The notes beneath the pieces were generated by a model, which saw only the letters and a list, made by a program, of their open reading frames with translations, was not told the origin of the DNA and searched no databases. A stretch of DNA of 38,373 nt from Alectoria sarmentosa (Eukaryota > Ascomycota > Lecanoromycetes > Lecanorales > Parmeliaceae): positions 1-38,373 of the forward strand of contig WOGZ01000312.1 in NCBI GenBank assembly GCA_009733775.1, read 5' to 3'. Shown here piece by piece: positions 10,655-21,757 of this stretch. The first letter of the stretch is position 1, and each line of letters starts with the position of its first letter. The translations under genes and the position numbers were made by a program.

Positions 10655-12181
10655 GTTTACTGAGAAATTTTTGGTTGTAGCAAAATTATGTTGCATGGGC
10701 GAAGCTTCTAGGTCGGCTCGGGCTGGCAGACGCTCGGCGCGTCAATTGGCTTTAATCCCTGTTAAATCCTGTTGCTCCATTATACCCCCTATTTTTACTT
10801 TACTTAGGTACTTTATTTTGATAATCATTGGGAGACTAAAAAGGTTGCCGCAAGCAACCCCCCACCAGCCCCTCTCGAAAATCAAAAATTGAAGTTTTTT
10901 GAATAATATCACCACGATGCTTTGCGACACTCTAGAGACTTGAACGATTCCATTAATGTGGTGAAAGATTTAATTCTCTATTTGTAGAAGATTTTGATCA
11001 TGCACTGTGTTGCAGAATAGAAAATCCAATGGAATTTTCGAACTTCTTTGTCATTGTCTTGACGGCCATAAAAGAGTAGTCGAGGTGACTTTTATATCTT
11101 CGTTGTGTCCTCCTCTCCATCTTACCCTATTGCTCTCGACATTCAAATCCAACCTTTTTAAAAATTTAGAGTACAATGACTTAATTTAGTGAATTGAAGT
11201 TGTAATAATACTGAACCATTACGAATTGTAAGTGTCAAATTATTCAAGGAATTCATTCTTTGGTTTTCGAGAGGGGCTTGCGCCAACTTTTTAGTTTCCC
11301 AATGGTTATCATAATAGGGGTAAGGCTGAGATATTCTACATTTGATGAAACAATTTATGAACAGTTAGACACTCAGAGTAGTTGCTTGTCTTGAGGTGGT
11401 GAGGTGAGCCTGGAAGAACGATATGAATTACATTGTAGTCAAAGGCGTATGTATATGCTTTGTGCTGTTATGAATATCTGAAATTGTTACCAGAATATTC
11501 ACACTCGAGTCCCATTTGTACGATTTATTGATACTATGTGGCGAAACGGTAGGGAACTGGGACAGACTGCAGCAAACGTAAACACCGAAATCTCGCGTGT
11601 GGACCTCGATAAATTGACACCGCGTTGGAATGGTGCCTTTGGACTTTGGTGGTCAGCATTTGGCATCGAAAAGAAAAGGTGGGAGCGCCGCTTTCTCACG
11701 GTATGAGATTCCGCCGCCCACAATGTTTGCATGGCAGGGGAAGTTGGGGTCTATCTGCTCAGTTCTTTGGGTAGTTGATGGTGCAAGCAATCGTGAAACT
11801 TATGTAGGTGCCCCATCTAAGGTATTTCCATCTTAGAAATTGCCCATGCAGCCTTCACCAAACCCATCTTCTTCCCGCGCCTGGCCTCATGCGCAGCTGA
11901 TCTTTCACCACATAGAGATTTCCGCCTGTTGCACAAATTGAACCCTCATCCATGCATGCCGCGCTTTTGCCAGTGAGCTGTGAGTTGATAAAAAATCGAG
12001 GCATTGCCGTTTTGAATAAAGCCAAGCCATGCTTTTGGTTCACACAAACTGTTGGTGATCTTGCTCTCCCTGACCCGGCGAGAACACACGGGAACGACTG
12101 TTTGGCCAACGCCACGCTGGGTAAGTGCTGACAAGCTGATACCGTGACTTCATTAGGCATGATTCGTAGCCAGTTGCTGTT
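10655..12181. other. Gene-free interval with a foldback element
   Basis: Between the CBC1 start and the GSK-3 stop no coding gene is supported. The interval contains the 536-bp inverted-repeat element at 10785-11320. The remainder (11321-12181) shows only short unconserved frames and probably includes the GSK-3 3' UTR. Confidence 0.55.
10785..11320. mobile_element. MITE-like foldback element, 536 bp
   Basis: The left arm (10785-10907) and right arm (11239-11320) are imperfect inverted repeats with the termini CCCC(C)TATT. Matching blocks include TGATAATCATTGGGAGACTA against TGATAACCATTGGGAAACTA, then GCCCCTCTCGAAAA, then TTGAATAAT. TA dinucleotides flank both ends (10783-10784 and 11321-11322), which fits a TA target duplication as used by Tc1/mariner-type elements. 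The left arm carries about 20 extra bases near 10795-10820 and a few in the CAACCCCCCACCA region. The 331-bp core has no coding capacity. The element lies 130 bp upstream of the CBC1 start. Confidence 0.7.
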
Positions 12182-13747
12182 TCACTCAAGCTGAGCCTTC
12201 ATATCCTCCTGAGACATTGGCACGAGATTTTCAAGGTCAATGCCGCGCGAAAGAAGCTCCTTACGCGCGTGAGGCGGGACAAGACTCGCGTTTTGTTCAG
12301 GGGCAATTGAGAGCTCTGAGTACGAGTCAGCGAGGAAAATGATGCTAAGCATGGCAACCAAGGCATACCATGACGCGAGAAGTCGAACAGCTTTGGCATC
12401 TCCTTAGTACCACCACCGCTATGCCGAGAATCGGGAAATCGACAATCCGGAACACGAAGCTCGTCGAAGAAGGGATGCACCATGGCCTCGATGGCCGAGA
12501 GACGCTTAGTAGGGGTGTACTCAAGAAGAGCTGAGATCAGCTCAATCGCATCTGGGGTCGCTTTGCGAAATACCTAGACACAGATTAGTAATTGGTTTTC
12601 ATTCGAAAAGGAAAAACTCATTAGGTCAGTACGTGTAAGAAAATTCCAGGTTCACTGACTTTGTTGAATGGATGAGGCTTGATCTGAGGGAACTTGTGTT
12701 CCATGTAGTTTGGATTCATGGTGCGGATCTGTTCCCGAGTTGGGGTTCCCAGCACCTTGATGATCTCGACAAGCTGATCAATGCCAGACTCTCCAGGGAA
12801 CAGAGGTTGACCAAGCATCAACTCGGCCATGACGCAGCCGGTGGACCAGACATCTATAACGAAAGTGTGAGCGGGCGTTGTTGCCACTGACAAAGTGGAA
12901 GATTACCAATCTTGGTGGTGTAGTTGGTAGCACCAAAGATGAGCTCAGGGGCGCGGTAATAGCGAGAGCAGATGTATGAGACGTTGGGCTCATTTGCGAC
13001 CAATATTTTGGCGCTGCCGAAATCACAGAGCTTGAGTACGCCGGTATTTGGATCAAGGAGAAGATTCTGTGGTTTGATATCCCGATGGCAGATGCCTTGG
13101 GAGTGGATATACGCAAGGGAGCGGAAGAGCTGGTAGATGTATATCTTGATCTCGAGAATGGGCATGGTGGTCTTCAACTTGTTGAAATAGCGTGAGGCGC
13201 GGTACACAGTCTCCGGCACGAACTCAAGGACGAGATTAAGGTAGACTTCGTCTTTCTATAGCAGGCGTCAGCTACTTTCTTCGTGGTACCATGAGCAGTT
13301 TCTCGATTTAATAAAATACTTTCTTGCTTACACGCTCTCCATTCGAGTAGTAGAACGCTTTGAGTTCTACAATGTTAGGGTGACGCACGATTCGCATGAT
13401 CTGCAGTTCACGATTCTGCTTCTGTCAGTATCTCGCAATGTTGTGGTATGACTCTCAGGCTGACCTTGAAGCGCTTGTCTTGAAGAACACGCTTGATAGC
13501 TGCATCCTCTCCGTTCGGAGCCAGCTTGGTCTGGAAAACAACTCCAAAGGAGCCATTTCCCACAATCTTGCACTGGGTATACTGCATCTCTTTGGTCTCG
13601 CCAGTCACGCCGTCTTGTACTTTCTCACGGATGACCTCTATATCACATCAATGGTCAGTCTCTACAAGAGTGTAGTAGTAAGCACGGTTCGTTCTTACCT
13701 CCCATGCGCAAGCTGGTGAAGCCTGGTGGACGGTTCTGCGTAGACAT
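12182..13747 (-). CDS. Glycogen synthase kinase 3 (GSK-3/shaggy-type Ser/Thr kinase)
   Basis: Protein kinase of the CMGC group that phosphorylates primed serine/threonine substrates. In fungi it acts in development, stress response and virulence. The protein has 395 residues from seven exons: 13747-13699, 13637-13465, 13415-13332, 13255-12907, 12853-12660, 12573-12369 and 12315-12182. Visible are the glycine loop GNGSFGVV (43-50), ATP-anchoring K65, catalytic HRDIKPQN (159-166), DFG (180-182) and the activation loop NVSYICSRYYRAPE with autophosphorylated Tyr196. The segment EYTPTKRLSAIEAMVHPFF closes the kinase fold. Exon-exon joins reproduce the invariant family sequence throughout. The N-terminal tail is short (about 35 residues). 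It is preceded by an unusually long gene-free stretch. Confidence 0.97.
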
Positions 13748-15060
13748 CTTGGCAAGGCAAAATGACCGTGTTGCTTTGTGATTATCGAGAGCACAGTGGA
13801 CTCGAAGTATTGAACCGACGATGGAGCGACGGAGGGTTCGTAAATGGGTCCGTTTTGGGCGGAGTTGAGGAGGTGGAGGGTGGAGGTATTGCAAGTAGGA
13901 GGAAGAAGGAGGATGACGAAAGTGAGGGGAGGCGACTGGAATTACACAGGATGTGAACCACACTCAAGTTGTTGCTTTGGGTCAAGACACGAGGATTCCG
14001 TCGACGGCGTTTAATGTGAGTTGCGAAGATGTCACTTCTCAGTCGCTAGGGTATCGGGAGGGTGGCTGCGCAACAAAGGGTGCTCTCTCTGCAATTGCTC
14101 AAGGCCAGAGGACCATGTCGCAAAATGACGAGTAGAGCTTCTCTGTTGAAGTTGATGCAGTCTTTGGCGTCAGGTTTGAAGACCCGAATTCTTTGGTGTT
14201 GTGAATGAGTGTTGTAGAGAAGCAAGGCAAAGATGGAGTGTCGCCTGACACATGAGTCGAATTAACTTCCCTTTCCCGCGGCTGTTTGTTCCGTGTTGGC
14301 TACGAGAGAGATTCCATAGGAGAGAGAGAGGAGGTAGATATTGAAGCTGGATATGTTCAAGAAGGGAAGGATGTTGCGGTGATAATGTTAGAATTGGGTG
14401 ATTGAGATCTCGCTCGGAGGCTTAGCCGTCCCCAGCGCGGGAACCGTGCGATTATTTCCCAGAAAGCTGGTAACTAAGCGATCTCTACAAGAGTGCGAGA
14501 ACAAGAGGGGAAGACCACACGGGCACCAAGCGGCAGCCACAGTGAAGCAGGTCACCAGCAGGTCACCCTTTCTTGATGTTTGACGGCTCCAAGGGACGGA
14601 CGCCGTGGCTCTAAAGCTTTGGGGGGAAAGTGTTTGTTCTTTCTCGGAATGGAGAGGAGGCTGCTGGACAATTCTTGTGGGAAGGGGATTGCTTCTACGG
14701 AGCACTGCTCTCAGACAGACTCAGGGGAACTACCAAGACAATGTCCAATGATATGGGCAGCCAAGAAGGTTTGAGGGGAAGTGGGCTTTCTCGCTTGGGT
14801 GGTCACATGGACAGACTTGGACTCGCTGGTACTTGCCCGCCATTGGGCTAGAGGCATTCTAGCTGGCGCAGGAACAGGCGAAGGCAACGTGGGACTGATC
14901 TGCTCGCAAGAGGACGGAGGACCTCTTTGAGATGTTATCATTTCCGGCTTTCCTACTCAATCGTCCGAGGGAGAAAAAGAGATGGAAGCTACAGAGGCAT
15001 GATTGAGTCAGATAGCATATTCATGCGCCCAAGGTGCGGCAATCGACCCAGCCCTCGGGA

Positions 15061-15089
15061 CCTTTGACCTTTTGACCTTTGACCTTTGA
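15061..15089. repeat. (CCTTTGA)n short tandem repeat
   Basis: Four imperfect copies of a 7-bp unit, CCTTTGA, the second one shortened or shifted by a base. Confidence 0.8.
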
Positions 15090-15184
15090 ATGTGCCTTAT
15101 TGGTAGAACGTCATGGTAATTGAAGAGAGAGGAAAATCAGGAATAAGAATCCCTGGTATCCCGTTGTATTCAAAGCATACTCAC

Positions 15185-15330
15185 GTAGTGGTAGTAGTGG
15201 TAGTAGTGGTAGTAGTGGTAGTAGTGGTAAAGTACTTTAGATAGTAGATTGTAGGAGGTAGTGGTAGAGGTAATGGTAGTGGTGGATGGTAGTGGTAATG
15301 GTAATGATAATGGTAGTGGTAATGGTAGTG
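15185..15330. repeat. GTAGTGGTA minisatellite and degenerate GGTAGT/GGTAAT tract
   Basis: Five perfect 9-bp GTAGTGGTA units (15185-15229) are followed, after a 26-base gap, by about 75 bases built from GGTAGT, GGTAAT and GATAAT hexamers. The degenerate part looks like an older expansion of the same motif. Confidence 0.9.
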
Positions 15331-15909
15331 CTGCAATAATTCAATAGTCCAACAGGCCAATCATCGTTTGGCTAGCAGACGACGGAGAGAGAGAGAAAGA
15401 GAGAAGCTTTTGCATACAAGTATGTCACGCGTCCGCCGCCCGAGGGTCCCTGTTTGGTCTACAGTACAAAGTTTCAAACACCCGTACAATTATTCCCTCG
15501 ACGATAATCATCATCGTCAGTCACTGCTCATTGGATATCTTATGAAACGCGGCGCTTGGAACACTAAGTAGAGTACCTTACCCAAGGCAAAAGAGCAAAA
15601 GAGTGAAAAGTGGAAAATGCTTGATTTTTGCCTAGACGAGGCACTAGGCAGACAATTACGAGACTGGCTCACCACTGGGATGCTCGCCTGCAGATTGATC
15701 GCCATCTCGCATGATGGAGTGAGGCATGATTGCCCACTGGATTATGCAAGCCTAGCTCATCTTGCTCCAATCGTACCCACGTTAAAAGGCCGAAGAATGC
15801 TTGGGGCAAGCTGGCTTGGCATGAGGGCATTACATAGGTAAGTAGCTAAGGGTTAGGTATTGGTAGTCACTGGTGGCATCCAGAAGCCTTTCTTCACCAT
15901 CTCGTCCCT

Positions 15910-15931
15910 CTTTCTTTCTTTCTTTCTTTCT
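15910..15931. repeat. (TTTC)n microsatellite
   Basis: Five tandem TTTC tetranucleotides in the gene-free stretch. Confidence 0.85.
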
Positions 15932-16292
15932 CTTTGATCGGGAGACCTTTGAGATACTAGTACTGTGGCAGAAGCGTGCTTGCTTTGCCTCGTTTGCCTA
16001 CTCTACTCTAGTACTCTGGATCAAGTCATGCTAGGTAGGGATGCAAAAGTTGACGAGGCTGCCTTGCAAGCTACTCTAGCTTGCAACCACACTGCAAGCC
16101 TGCAATATTGTAAGGAGCACATGATGATAGAAAACATGGTAAGTACTAACTACTAACATGGTAACATAGGTAGACATGGTAAGTTGGCAAGTAGCACAGG
16201 CGCCCAGAAAAGTGAAATGGGAGGCAGGTACCATTTCAATTGGCTATTCTGAAGGACCGGCAACACCGGTATCCACCCTCTGCTCCGCACCC

Positions 16293-16320
16293 GCAGCGAG
16301 CAGCGAGCAGCGAGCAGCGA
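16293..16320. repeat. (GCAGCGA)4 repeat
   Basis: Four perfect copies of the 7-bp unit GCAGCGA. The 7-bp period argues against a coding repeat. Confidence 0.9.
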
Positions 16321-16427
16321 GCGGCAAAAGATCTACCGCTCACGAGACCTATCCATCTTTTCCCTCCTCTCACCTGACCAGACACTACTGCCTCCCAAAT
16401 CTTCCTCTCCACCTCTTGCTCCAATAT

Positions 16428-16515
16428 TCTTGAATCATTGTTCATTGTTCATTTATTCATTATTCCTTATTCATTATTCCTTGTTCATTATTCCTTATTC
16501 ATTATTCAATACTCA
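16428..16515. repeat. TTCATTATTCC-type tandem repeat
   Basis: Interleaved TTCATTATTCCTTA, TTCATTGTTCA and related units recur across this tract, with ATTCATT as the shared core. Confidence 0.75.
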
Positions 16516-17406
16516 TTCTTCATCAATTTATTCCGACTAACTGAAACACCCAAGTAAATGTGCACAGCGTCAACGGGCCAATCTGCCCAGCATATGAACG
16601 AATCCATTCACTTGGTTGAATCATCCTATCCTTTTACGAGCCTCTTTGCACGGGGAGAGCTGGAGCAATGGAATTGCATATGATGACCAGCTGCTGCATT
16701 CTCGGCAATGCCCAACCTATGCAGCTTACTTCCCTCAATCACCAGACCTGTGTGCCTGAAATGCGTTGAGAAAACAAACCAGACCTCGGATTCTGCTCAA
16801 TGTCTTAAAGAGGTATGAGCTACGAGGTATTTGGGGGTCATAAGAGCGTGCTGTAAGCTGCTTTGGCGGTAACGTTCCTCGCTTGTTGAAGATGCTGGCA
16901 CCTATCAAACTCTTCCTGAACTTTCTTTGTATATCAACTCCCTCATTCAGTCGGGTCGATACCGGCTGCAGACGTTGAGCAAGGCATAAAAGCTCCCGTC
17001 TTACTTATCATTGGCCTCTCATTGATGCACCTTCGTTGCATTGCTGACCTAGATTTCAACTTTCCGCTCCTTAGACCTCTTGGATGTAAGCGTTTTGGTA
17101 AAATGTGATGAGCCTGGATCCTCTTCAGGATCCTCTCTAAATCAAGCTTTTGTACATGAAGGGATGACTATCTGCTAATCAGAATGCCCATCGCTTGCTT
17201 GGCCGTATATGTGCCGCAATGCTGAATCTAAACCCTACACCGTTCAATGGTGCGGTAAACAACGCTCACACAACACAGCGGATTGGGCATACATGGCCCT
17301 CCACCAAACAGAGAGCCTCACCATATACAGTGATTTGTAAAGGCACGGTGCCAAGGTCGAGAGGAGTGGGATGGAGTAATCTGCCGATAGACAAGGCGGA
17401 ACGCGC

Positions 17407-18633
17407 CTAGAACGGTACCGACGGTGCGGAGGCGGATGAGGATTGGGCAACATTCATGAGTTCTTCAGGGGCAGTCTCGATGGACACAGCCAACCCGACC
17501 TTGGCTTGTTGCTGAGCGGATTCCGGATTAGCAAAGGCCCACACAATTACATTGGCCATCTCAATGTAGCAAATCGAACTCCGCCCGCAAGTATGCACGT
17601 ACCTTAAAATGGTCCATTTCTCCAGCAAAAGTGATTTGCACCGGCGGGAGCACTCTTTTCTCCACGAGACAGCTCAGACGACCCGAGCTGTCGAGTTGGG
17701 CTTTGAAGGTTGATGTCCTGAAATCGTACTTCGCACCAGCGGTTGCAGTACCCTCTTTGCGCGATCCATTTCCCATCAATCCGCCCCCACCCAGGCCTGG
17801 CGCAAATTGTAGGTTGAGGTCTACTCCTGCTTCCACCTTTTCCGTCAACCTTCGCCAATAAGATGCACTGACTGCGCCCTGGGCTTGAATCTGCGCACTG
17901 GCAATCCAACCGGAACCCTTGTATTTCGCACAGTAAGATAGCATGGACTCTGGACCGGCGTTGAGTGCTGCCCTCTGCCACATGGCCTCGAGTCCAATTG
18001 CAAGGCTTGGCGTTATGGATTGAAGATAGCTGCCAATAAAGATACCAGTCAAGCCGCCTTCTATCATGGATGGGTTGATGGATTTCAGAGAGGCAGTGAA
18101 GTCTTTGCCGGTGAAATCATTGTTTACTTGGATCATGGCTTGGCCTGGTCCTGGAGCCATTTGCGCGTTGAGTTTTGTGATAAAAGCGTTTGTCCATCGA
18201 TAATTTCCCTGAGCTGATAGTTGGCCGTCATTGTCGAAGTTGGCCTGCATAAAGACCTGCGCATAGCGTTAGCTAGAAAACAAAGTCCCTTGCTCCAAAG
18301 TCAAGGATTGGGTACCTTTGGCGTTCCAAATATGGTTGAGAAGCCGTATGGAGGCGTCCCCGGAGAGCCCATGGCGAAAGAATGAGTGTACTGGAACAGA
18401 GGTGACACGCTGAGTGGTCTAGTCCAATCCGCACGAAGTCCAGTGAACATATAGTTGGTAAGGAAGACATCCTTTTGCACCTCTCGAGCAATGTTCTCCA
18501 CCGTCCCTGGATTAGAAAGTCCTAATGCTTCCCGCCGCTCCGAGAAAGAGCTCCACGTGTCACGGATCGCCCTGACCACCGCATTGCCCTCCATGTAGGG
18601 AGGCAGGAAATCCTCCATCTTCGCGTCCCCCAT
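17407..18633 (-). CDS. TOM40: Mitochondrial import receptor subunit TOM40
   Basis: Beta-barrel channel of the outer mitochondrial membrane through which nearly all nuclear-encoded precursors enter. The protein has 358 residues, normal for the family. Exons are 18633-18316, 18256-17603 and 17511-17407, with phase 0 joins and CTAAC/CTAAT branch sites. Landmarks are the N-terminal PPYMEGNAVVRAIRDTW and FSERREALGL before the barrel, then TNYMFTGLRADWTRPLSVSP, MQANFDNDGQLSAQGNYRW, GIFIGSYLQSITPSLAIGLE and GMEMDHFK-like EMDHFK. The last strand KVGLAVSIET resembles the C-terminal sorting signal of outer-membrane barrel proteins, and the tail is Ser-rich. The last exon is only 35 codons, but its sequence fits the family. 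It is divergent from the phosphofructokinase gene. Confidence 0.95.
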
Positions 18634-19096
18634 AATGTCAGGGGATGTAGCCCTTTGGCCGCGATTCTAGCAGAAGTTCGGAAATGATAGTTGTTGCTCG
18701 CAGGGCAAAGTGCTTGGAGGAATAGAAAATGAGCGAATAGAGTCGGAAATTGATAATTATGGTATGGTCGTCGGAGCTGGGAGATGATTATGTTCTTTAT
18801 TGTTGTAGCTTCGCTATTACTCTGTTACGCAGTAAGACCGTAATTTTTGTCAAATAAGCTTTTTTTATCTAGCTTCTTCAAGAGTAGCGGTACAGAGTGT
18901 GAGTGGCTATCGATAAGATGCGATATTTCGCGTTCTTTCGGCTCTTTTCTTTTCCTCCTCCTCCTCCTCCTCCTCCTCCTCATTCTCTTACTTATTCTCG
19001 TTCTTGGTATGTCTAAAACCACAGATGTTGATGGTGTGTTCATGTGATTGCTGTTCTCTGGGCTACAATACCATGATGAACACCTAAATTGGAGTC
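18634..19096. other. Divergent promoter region TOM40 / 6-phosphofructo-2-kinase
   Basis: The interval separates two divergent start codons. It contains a (CTC)n tract at 18954-18981 and no supported coding sequence. Confidence 0.6.
18954..18981. repeat. (CTC)n microsatellite
   Basis: Nine or so tandem CTC trinucleotides in the divergent promoter interval. Confidence 0.9.
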
Positions 19097-21485
19097 ATGG
19101 ATACGCTACTGTAAGTGAAATTCTTCCTGACAGCTCAGCTCTTGTTCAGTATCTGTCTACAGGACTGCCGATGTTGCGACAAACTCTCGGAGATTCAGGC
19201 GGAAGTCCAGCACTTTTGTCGATGCCATCCGTACGTAAATTCCGGATATAACTTTTCCTATTGGCATTGAGATTGAGTCATATAAGGCATGTTTTGGGAC
19301 CAAAAGGGAAGCAATGCTGACTCCGACATCTGTGTAGATGAAATGCCAGAGACCGGAGAATTAGCGCCAGCGCAACTGTACAGCACTGAGTCAGGTCGTC
19401 TCTTCCATTCAGGCCGAATAGTCATAGCCACCGTAGGCTTACCAGCAAGGGGCAAGACCCATCTTTCTGTTGCTCTAGCGAGGTATCTGCGCTGGCTTGG
19501 TGTCAAGACGCGGGTCTTTCATCTAGGAGACTACAGAAGAGAGCATGTCGGTGATGGAAAGGATGTCCCAGAAGATTACTTTTTTGTGAATGCTTCGGCA
19601 AGTACAGTCCTCCTTCGCCAAAAGATTCTCAAGAAATGCCGAGATGAAATCTACCGTACGTACATTTCCCACTTGTCCTTGCCAAGTTTGTGCTGGTGGG
19701 TTTCAACCGGCGATGCAACGGCAAGGTGCCCCTTTAACCCCCAGACCAGTCTCTAGCTCGGGTTCATGCCCCAAAGAACCCATTCTAAAGACTTTGTATA
19801 GAATTCTTGAACCACGAGAACGGGCAAATTGCAATATATGACGCAGTAAACCCGCTCTCCGAGGGCCGGAGATCTCTGGCAAAAGAATTTTCAAAGCACG
19901 AAGTGGAAACTCTCTTTATTGAAAGTGCTTGCGATGATGAGAAAATCATAGAGGAAAATGTGCGAAGTGTGAAGATCTCTTCGCCTGACTACATTGGTTG
20001 GTCATCAGACGCTGCGGTCAAACACTACCTCGCAAGAATGAGCGCCAAAATACCACATTTCGAGACCATGGAGGAACCTGATCTGAATTACATCAAAATG
20101 ATCAATGCTGGCGAAAGGATCACCGTTAACAATTGTAGCTTTGGCTACCTTTCTCACAGGTACGTAAGGTGCTTCTTAGGTTGTTTGATCTTCCATAGAT
20201 GCCCATTTTGGGAATAGGCCAGTCCAACGGCAGCATACCGTTAAATGGCTTTTGCTCAGGGTGTCTTCTGCTCAACAGATACTCATCTTAGGAGCAAGCA
20301 AAAGGCCTTGCGAGCCATCCGAACGGGAGCATGTTATTGAATTGGTTTCTGCATGTTGAGATGGTCTTTGTATTGGGTTCTTGCCTTTCTCGTGACTCAA
20401 ATCTTGTCTGAAGAAGGGGTACTTACTTCTCAATACATGCAGGATCGTCTTTTACTTACTCAATTTGCACATTAAATCAAGACATACGTACTTCGCGAGA
20501 GCCGGAACATCCCGAGAAGAAGACTCCTACAAGACCGACGCCTCTCTGTCGGAACAAGGGAAGGAGTATGCAAAGAAGATCTCAGAGACCCTCATTCGTC
20601 ACAGAGAGGGAGAAAGACGTAAGCAATCTCGGAGCGTCTTTCACTTGTTCGCACAGAGTTTGATCGCAAAATATTTTGGGGAGCAAAGGCATCCCCTCGT
20701 TCCCTAGAAGTTTCCGTCTAACCCTTGTCTCTCACCTTAGAGAGTAGTGCTGAGTTTGAATAGAAGCTCTGGTAGGCCGCGGGGGACCAGACAACCCATC
20801 GAAAATGCTGACGATATGGACTTCGACCAGGAAAAGAACAATAGAGACGGGTCACTTTCTTGAGGAAAAAGGCTACAGACTACGTCAAAGGTCTCAATTG
20901 AGTCAACTTAATCCAGGAGTATGCGAGAAAAAGTCCGAAAGGCGGATCAGACTTGAGTATCCCGACGAGGTTGCGAAACATGAAGCAGACCCATATCATC
21001 ATCGGTACCCGCGGGCTGAGGTCAGTGACCTAACTTATGGATGCCTGCACTCTGCTGAATTCTCCTAGTCGTACCACGATCTGGCAGTCAGGCTCGAGCC
21101 CGTCATACTCGAACTCGAAAGGGAGCAGAACGATTTGCTCATTATTGCACATGAGAGCGTTCTGAGGGTGCTCTATGGATATTTAATGGCGTGCAATGCT
21201 ATAGATATCCCAAACCTTCAATTCCCTCGGAACGAAATCATTGAAATCATCCCCGCTAGCTACAACAATGAAGCCACGAGAATCAAGATACCTGGGCTTC
21301 CTGAAAAATTGGTCCCAAGCTCTCCCGAAGACATAAGGATCCCCGTTCCTCCTAGCGGCTCTGTCACGCCGATGGGCTTGGACACTCCAAAGACTGGCAC
21401 AAGCTCGCCACGCAACGGCCTCTCGACAACCTCTGAACCCGGCGAGGGAAAACAGTTGCTCGTCGAAAGAGCACTTCGAGATTGA
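19097..21485 (+). CDS. 6-phosphofructo-2-kinase / fructose-2,6-bisphosphatase family, phosphatase half degenerate
   Basis: Cytosolic enzyme that makes fructose-2,6-bisphosphate, the activator of glycolysis. The protein has 526 residues. Exons are 19097-19110, 19163-19230, 19338-19655, 19802-20159, 20443-20618, 20791-21020 and 21069-21485. The kinase half has the Walker A motif GLPARGKTH (61-69) and strong conservation (RVFHLGDYRRE, LAKEF, NNCSFGYLSHR). In the phosphatase half the catalytic His of the RHG motif is Ala273 (FARAGT), GVCEE reads GVCEK, and only the second His (AHES, His416) remains. I infer a kinase-only enzyme, as in yeast Pfk26/27. The N-terminus RRFRRKSSTF contains a PKA-type RRKS site. 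The first exon of 14 nt is chosen because its phase fits and its joins give an uninterrupted frame. This N-terminus is the least certain part. Confidence 0.9.
19231..19337 (+). repeat. Possible introner-like intron in the phosphofructokinase gene (107 nt)
   Basis: The GTACGT donor and the 3' end AAGCAATGCTGACTCCGACATC resemble protease intron A and the long RAI1 intron. The internal GCATGTTTTGGGACCAAAAG also parallels the family. It is about 40 bases shorter than the protease copies, so it may be truncated. Confidence 0.5.
19656..19801 (+). repeat. Weak introner-like candidate (phosphofructokinase intron 3, 146 nt)
   Basis: The length equals intron A and the donor is GTACGT. The 3' third (CATGCCCCAAAGAACCCATTCTAA) aligns with protease intron C (CATGATCCCAAAAGAGACATTC). 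No terminal inverted repeat is evident, so this may be coincidence. Confidence 0.3.
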
Positions 21486-21757
21486 TGCGGTAGTCGGGAT
21501 TGAGTCGAAGTTGCAGGATGGAATTTCCACCTTTTTCTACGTATAATGGGGGTTTCTGTCGGTATAGCATGTGTATCAGGACTCCAAGGTTGCAGAATTG
21601 CGAGCAAAGACCATCGCGCTCCTCGAGATGTCCAATCCCGCCGTCAGCCGTCACCTTTCTGTGCCAGAGAACCACCAGATGGATGGGACCCATAGAAGTG
21701 TAGAAGCTACATTTGGTATGCGCCAGAAGGACACCACTGAGGGCTCTATATAGCACA
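21486..21757. other. 3' region between convergent genes
   Basis: Convergent stop codons of the phosphofructokinase and MOD5 genes flank 272 bases. No gene is seen. Confidence 0.6.

Larger units (their letters stand above)
13748..17406. other. Gene-free, microsatellite-rich 3.7-kb region
   Basis: No frame longer than about 110 codons and no family match is visible on either strand. The interval lies upstream of GSK-3 and downstream of TOM40. It contains five simple-repeat tracts, listed separately. The proximal few hundred bases presumably form the GSK-3 promoter and a possibly long 5' leader. A noncoding RNA cannot be excluded. Confidence 0.55.

Noticed and set aside
11855..12160. 101-codon minus-strand frame downstream of GSK-3
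   Set aside because: No conserved sequence. Probably 3' UTR or intergenic.
19048..19251. 67-codon frame as the start of the phosphofructokinase gene
   Set aside because: Its phase does not fit the next exon, whereas the 14-nt first exon plus a 52-nt intron does.
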